Of a DNA stretch of 9,124 bases, positions 6,130 to 9,124 are shown piece after piece. The stretch is taken from the NCBI GenBank assembly GCA_945900695.1, contig CAMDJU010000103.1, positions 1 through 9,124 on the forward strand, written 5' to 3'. The position numbers and the translations under genes were made by a program. Source of the DNA: Bordetella parapertussis. GTDB lineage: Bacteria > Pseudomonadota > Gammaproteobacteria > Burkholderiales > Burkholderiaceae_C. Every line of letters begins with the position of its first letter. Positions within the stretch are counted from its first letter, which is position 1. The notes under the pieces were generated by a model. The model did not search any database and was not told the origin of the DNA. It saw only the letters and a program-made list of their open reading frames with translations.

Positions 6130-6680
6130 AGTGAACTGGCCGAGCGAAACGAGAACAAACGCGCCAGCAACAAAGCAGGAAACTGCGCGATGGCTGCGTT
6201 GTAATGGGTCACCGCGTGGTTGTACCGGTCCATATCGGGCTGTATCAACACATCCAGTTCGGTCCAGCGCGATTGCAACTCTGGCGCCACTGTGATGTAG
6301 TACACATCCGGGTGGTTGATCGACTGCCAGGCTTGTGACAGCTCTAGCTTGCTTTCACGCAAAGCGCGCGCTGCTGTGTGGGAAAACAGCAGGTCTTGCC
6401 AATGGGCCATGGCAATGGCTGTTTTGCGCGCAGCTGTTTGCAACCGTGTCCAGTGGGCCGCGCCCAGCTCCGGAGCGATAGAAGACTGCCAACCAAAAGG
6501 TGCCGATGCAGCAGCCGTGACCGCCAATTCCACCAGCTCTTCATAGCGCGTCAAATAGCTGTCAATCACGGCCAGGTTTTGCCCAATGGCTGCGCGCAAG
6601 CGTACCAGGCGGTTGTATGCACCCAGGCCCCAAAAGACCAGCAAGGCCAAACACACCAGGACCCACCACGAAATGATCAT
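6126..6680 (-). CDS. Divergent LemA-family membrane protein
   Basis: A 184-residue protein with one N-terminal membrane helix (about 4-21, IISWWVLVCLALLVFWGLG) followed by a mostly helical soluble part. LemA-family hallmarks are AYNRLVRLR right after the helix and the C-terminal run DRYNHAVTHYNAAIAQFPAL with ARLFSF (151-178). The usual N-proximal LemA pattern (ID..L.RR.DLIPNLV) is altered to VIDSYLTRYEELVELA, so it is a diverged member. LemA proteins are membrane-anchored helical bundles of unclear function. Here it heads the rsmB-DUF4390-ntrYX cluster, overlapping rsmB by 4 bp. It starts only 20 bp from the rpoC terminator hairpin, so its promoter must lie in or before that hairpin, or it relies on read-through. 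A possible weak ribosome site AGGCGGA precedes the ATG. Confidence 0.8.
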   Translation of the reverse strand: MIISWWVLVCLALLVFWGLGAYNRLVRLRAAIGQNLAVIDSYLTRYEELVELAVTAAASAPFGWQSSIAPELGAAHWTRLQTAARKTAIAMAHWQDLLFSHTAARALRESKLELSQAWQSINHPDVYYITVAPELQSRWTELDVLIQPDMDRYNHAVTHYNAAIAQFPALLLARLFSFRSASSL

Positions 6681-6693
6681 GGCCGAGTCCGCC

Positions 6694-6725
6694 TAAAACG
6701 ACAAAGGCCCACTGGGGGCCTTTGT
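6694..6725 (-). terminator. Intrinsic terminator after rpoC
   Basis: A perfect 10-bp stem, ACAAAGGCCC (6701-6710) with GGGCCTTTGT (6716-6725), closes a 5-nt loop. On the minus strand it begins 5 nt after the rpoC TAA and is followed by CGTTTTA, a short T-run. On the plus strand it is followed by GTTTTT, so it may also stop antisense transcription entering rpoC. Confidence 0.85.
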
Positions 6726-6729
6726 GTTT

Positions 6730-9124
6730 TTAAGCAGGTCCAGCGGCATCGTGGCCACTGGCGTCCACCGCCTCATCGTCATGCTCACCCGATCCGGCTG
6801 TGGCCTCGGCCAACTCAGCCGCCTCGGCGTCGGCAATCGCACGCCGCTCGGCTTCGTCCATGGCATCCTTGACCTTGCGGGCTTGGTGATAAGCCATGCC
6901 AGTGCCTGCAGGAATGAGGCGACCGACGATGACGTTTTCTTTCAAGCCACGCAATTCGTCGCGCTTGCCCATGATGGCCGCCTCGGTGAGCACCCGGGTG
7001 GTTTCCTGGAAGGAAGCTGCCGAGATGAACGAGTCGGTTGACAAAGAGGCTTTGGTGATACCCAGCAACAAATTGGTGTAGGTTGCGGGCAATTTCCCTT
7101 CGACCTGCAAAGCTTCATTGGTATTGAGCATCTCAGAACGCTCCACTTGCTCGCCGCCAATGTAACCTGAGTCGCCCGCGTTATCGACCACCACACGGCG
7201 CAACATCTGGCGAACGATGACTTCAATGTGCTTGTCGTTGATCTTCACGCCTTGCAAACGGTAAACGTCTTGCACTTCATCGACGATGTAGCGGGCCAAC
7301 TCTTCAATGCCCAGCAAGCGCAAGATGTCTTGGGGATCGGCCGGGCCGTCCACAATGTTCTCGCCTTTGTTCACCACTTGGCCTTCGTGAACCAAGATGT
7401 TTTTCTCTTTGGGAACCAGCTCTTCCCACACGGTGCCCTCTGGGTCGGTGATTTGCAAGCGCATCTTGCCTTTGGTCTCCTTGCCAAAAGACACGGTACC
7501 GGTCATCTCCGCCAAAATGCCCTTGTCTTTGGGCGAACGGGCTTCGAACAACTCGGCCACACGGGGCAAACCGCCGGTGATGTCACGCGTTTTCTGTCCT
7601 TCAACAGGAATGCGCGCCAACACCTCACCGGGGCCCACATCTTGGCCATCGCGCACTTGAATCAAGGCGCCGACTTGGAAACCAATGGTCACCGAGTGAT
7701 CAGTACCAGGGATTTTGACTTCCTTGCCAGCCGCATCGATCAACTTGACCTGCGGGCGCACCACCTTGGTGGAGCCGCGGCGCTTGGGATCGATCACCAC
7801 CAAGGTTGACAAGCCGGTCACTTCGTCGAGCTGCTTGGCCACCGTGAGGCCTTCTTCCACATTTTCAAAGCGCACCTGACCTGCAAACTCAGTGATGACG
7901 GGCCGTGTCAACGGGTCCCAGTTGGCCAACACCAAACCAGCCTTGATGCTCTGATCGGCCTTGATGGCCAAGATCGCACCATAAGGCACTTTGTGGCGCT
8001 CGCGCTCGCGACCAATCTCGTCATGGATGATGATTTCACCTGAACGCGAAATCACCACCAACTCACCTTTGCTGTTGGTCACATAGCGCATGGTTGGATT
8101 GAAACCAATCACACCACTGGATTTGGCTTCGACATTGGAGGCCACCGCCGCCCGTGATGCGGCACCACCGATGTGGAAGGTGCGCATGGTCAACTGGGTA
8201 CCCGGTTCGCCAATGGATTGGGCCGCAATCACGCCCACTGCTTCGCCAATGTTGACTTCACCACCCCGACCCAGGTCGCGGCCATAGCATTTGGCGCACA
8301 GACCAAAGCGGGTTTCACAGGTCAGCGCGGTCCGCACCTTGACCTCGTCCACACCAGCGGCCTCGAGCATATCCAACGCATCTTCGTCCAGCATTTCGCC
8401 AGACTTGAACAACACGCTTTGATTCTCAGGGTGCATCACGTCATCGGTGGTGGTGCGGCCCAAAATACGGTCGCGCAGCGACTCGATGACCTCACCACCT
8501 TCGACGATGGCGCGCATCAATTGGCCGTTTGACGTGCCGCAATCGGGCACAGTGACCACCAGGTCTTGGGTCACATCGACCAAGCGACGGGTCAGATAGC
8601 CTGAGTTGGCGGTTTTCAACGCCGTGTCAGCCAAGCCTTTGCGTGCGCCGTGGGTGGAGATGAAGTACTGAAGCACGTTCAGGCCTTCGCGGAAGTTGGC
8701 GGTGATGGGCGTCTCAATGATGGAGCCATCTGGCTTGGCCATCAAACCGCGCATACCGGCCAACTGGCGAATTTGCGCTGCTGAGCCACGCGCACCCGAG
8801 TCGGCCATCATGTAAATGGAGTTGAAAGACTCTTGCTCCACCTCATTGCCATGGCGGTCGATGGTTTTTTCTTTGCGCAATTGGTCCATCATGACCTTTG
8901 ACACGTGGTCGCCAGCCTTGCCCCAAATGTCCACCACTTTGTTGTAGCGTTCACCAACCGTCACCAAACCGGACACATATTGTTGTTCGATCTCTTTGAC
9001 TTCTTTTTCTGCGCTTTCAATGATGGCGTGCTTTTCATGCGGCACCAACATGTCATCAATGGCGATGGAGATACCGGCACGGGTGGCCAAACGGAAACCG
9101 TTTTGCAGCAATTTGTCGGCAAAT
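6730..9124 (-). CDS. rpoC: DNA-directed RNA polymerase subunit beta' (5' part outside window)
   Basis: The reading frame runs off the right edge; the window holds roughly the C-terminal 797 residues of a protein usually about 1,400 long. TTG at 9111 is inside the gene, since the frame continues upstream as FADK. Visible parts are the start of this section ([11 protein letters not shown]), the bridge-helix region near nucleotides 8690-8585 ([20 protein letters not shown], then [14 protein letters not shown]), the second zinc site with four cysteines (CGTSNG at about 8540; [13 protein letters not shown] at about 8320-8280) and the trigger loop [19 protein letters not shown] (about 8210-8155). 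The rest covers the jaw and C-terminal regions that clamp downstream DNA, ending in an acidic Ala/Glu/Asp-rich tail. No frameshift or intein is seen. It is normally co-transcribed with rpoB upstream. Transcription ends at the hairpin at 6701-6725. Confidence 0.98.
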   Translation of the reverse strand, partial: FADKLLQNGFRLATRAGISIAIDDMLVPHEKHAIIESAEKEVKEIEQQYVSGLVTVGERYNKVVDIWGKAGDHVSKVMMDQLRKEKTIDRHGNEVEQESFNSIYMMADSGARGSAAQIRQLAGMRGLMAKPDGSIIETPITANFREGLNVLQYFISTHGARKGLADTALKTANSGYLTRRLVDVTQDLVVTVPDCGTSNGQLMRAIVEGGEVIESLRDRILGRTTTDDVMHPENQSVLFKSGEMLDEDALDMLEAAGVDEVKVRTALTCETRFGLCAKCYGRDLGRGGEVNIGEAVGVIAAQSIGEPGTQLTMRTFHIGGAASRAAVASNVEAKSSGVIGFNPTMRYVTNSKGELVVISRSGEIIIHDEIGRERERHKVPYGAILAIKADQSIKAGLVLANWDPLTRPVITEFAGQVRFENVEEGLTVAKQLDEVTGLSTLVVIDPKRRGSTKVVRPQVKLIDAAGKEVKIPGTDHSVTIGFQVGALIQVRDGQDVGPGEVLARIPVEGQKTRDITGGLPRVAELFEARSPKDKGILAEMTGTVSFGKETKGKMRLQITDPEGTVWEELVPKEKNILVHEGQVVNKGENIVDGPADPQDILRLLGIEELARYIVDEVQDVYRLQGVKINDKHIEVIVRQMLRRVVVDNAGDSGYIGGEQVERSEMLNTNEALQVEGKLPATYTNLLLGITKASLSTDSFISAASFQETTRVLTEAAIMGKRDELRGLKENVIVGRLIPAGTGMAYHQARKVKDAMDEAERRAIADAEAAELAEATAGSGEHDDEAVDASGHDAAGPA

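Noticed and set aside
7228..7809. Open frame of 193 codons on the plus strand opposite rpoC
   Set aside because: Antisense shadow of a highly conserved gene; no recognisable domain or ribosome site.

Overview
The window looks like the chromosome of a betaproteobacterium, most likely a freshwater Comamonadaceae (Limnohabitans/Rhodoferax-like). This rests on the gene order rpoC / lemA-like / rsmB / DUF4390 / ntrY / ntrX-like, on the protein sequences, and on GC-moderate coding DNA. No taxonomic search was possible, so the placement is an inference.

Layout from right to left. All genes from 9124 down to 1220 are on the minus strand. At 6730-9124 is the C-terminal part of rpoC (RNA polymerase beta' subunit), running off the window edge. 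A perfect 10-bp stem terminator follows the rpoC stop within a few bases. Next is a compact five-gene cluster: a divergent LemA-like membrane protein (6126-6680), the 16S rRNA m5C methyltransferase RsmB (4795-6129), a secreted DUF4390 protein (4176-4772), an NtrY-type membrane histidine kinase (1912-4179), and a short response regulator with an NtrX-like receiver and a Fis-type DNA-binding end but no AAA+ domain (1220-1903). Junctions are GTGA and ATGA stop/start overlaps or gaps of 8-22 bp, so the cluster is probably one translationally coupled operon. It combines ribosome maturation with an envelope-sensing two-component system.

At 594-1187 on the plus strand, convergent with ntrX, is a small six-helix membrane protein. 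Its only visible promoter is almost perfect and puts the predicted transcription start on the start codon, which suggests a leaderless mRNA. At 333-408 on the minus strand is a tRNA-Phe(GAA) gene. Downstream of its 3' end lies about 330 bp of AT-rich DNA without a recognisable gene, containing a good imperfect inverted repeat and a separate pair of short direct repeats. This resembles a tRNA-associated integration or IS-remnant zone.

Most of the window is conserved core genome. No clearly new defence or mobile system is visible. The points most worth checking are the AT-rich repeat region beside a tRNA with weakened helices, the leaderless promoter with a palindromic spacer, and the AAA+-less NtrX partner of NtrY with a secreted DUF4390 protein encoded immediately upstream.
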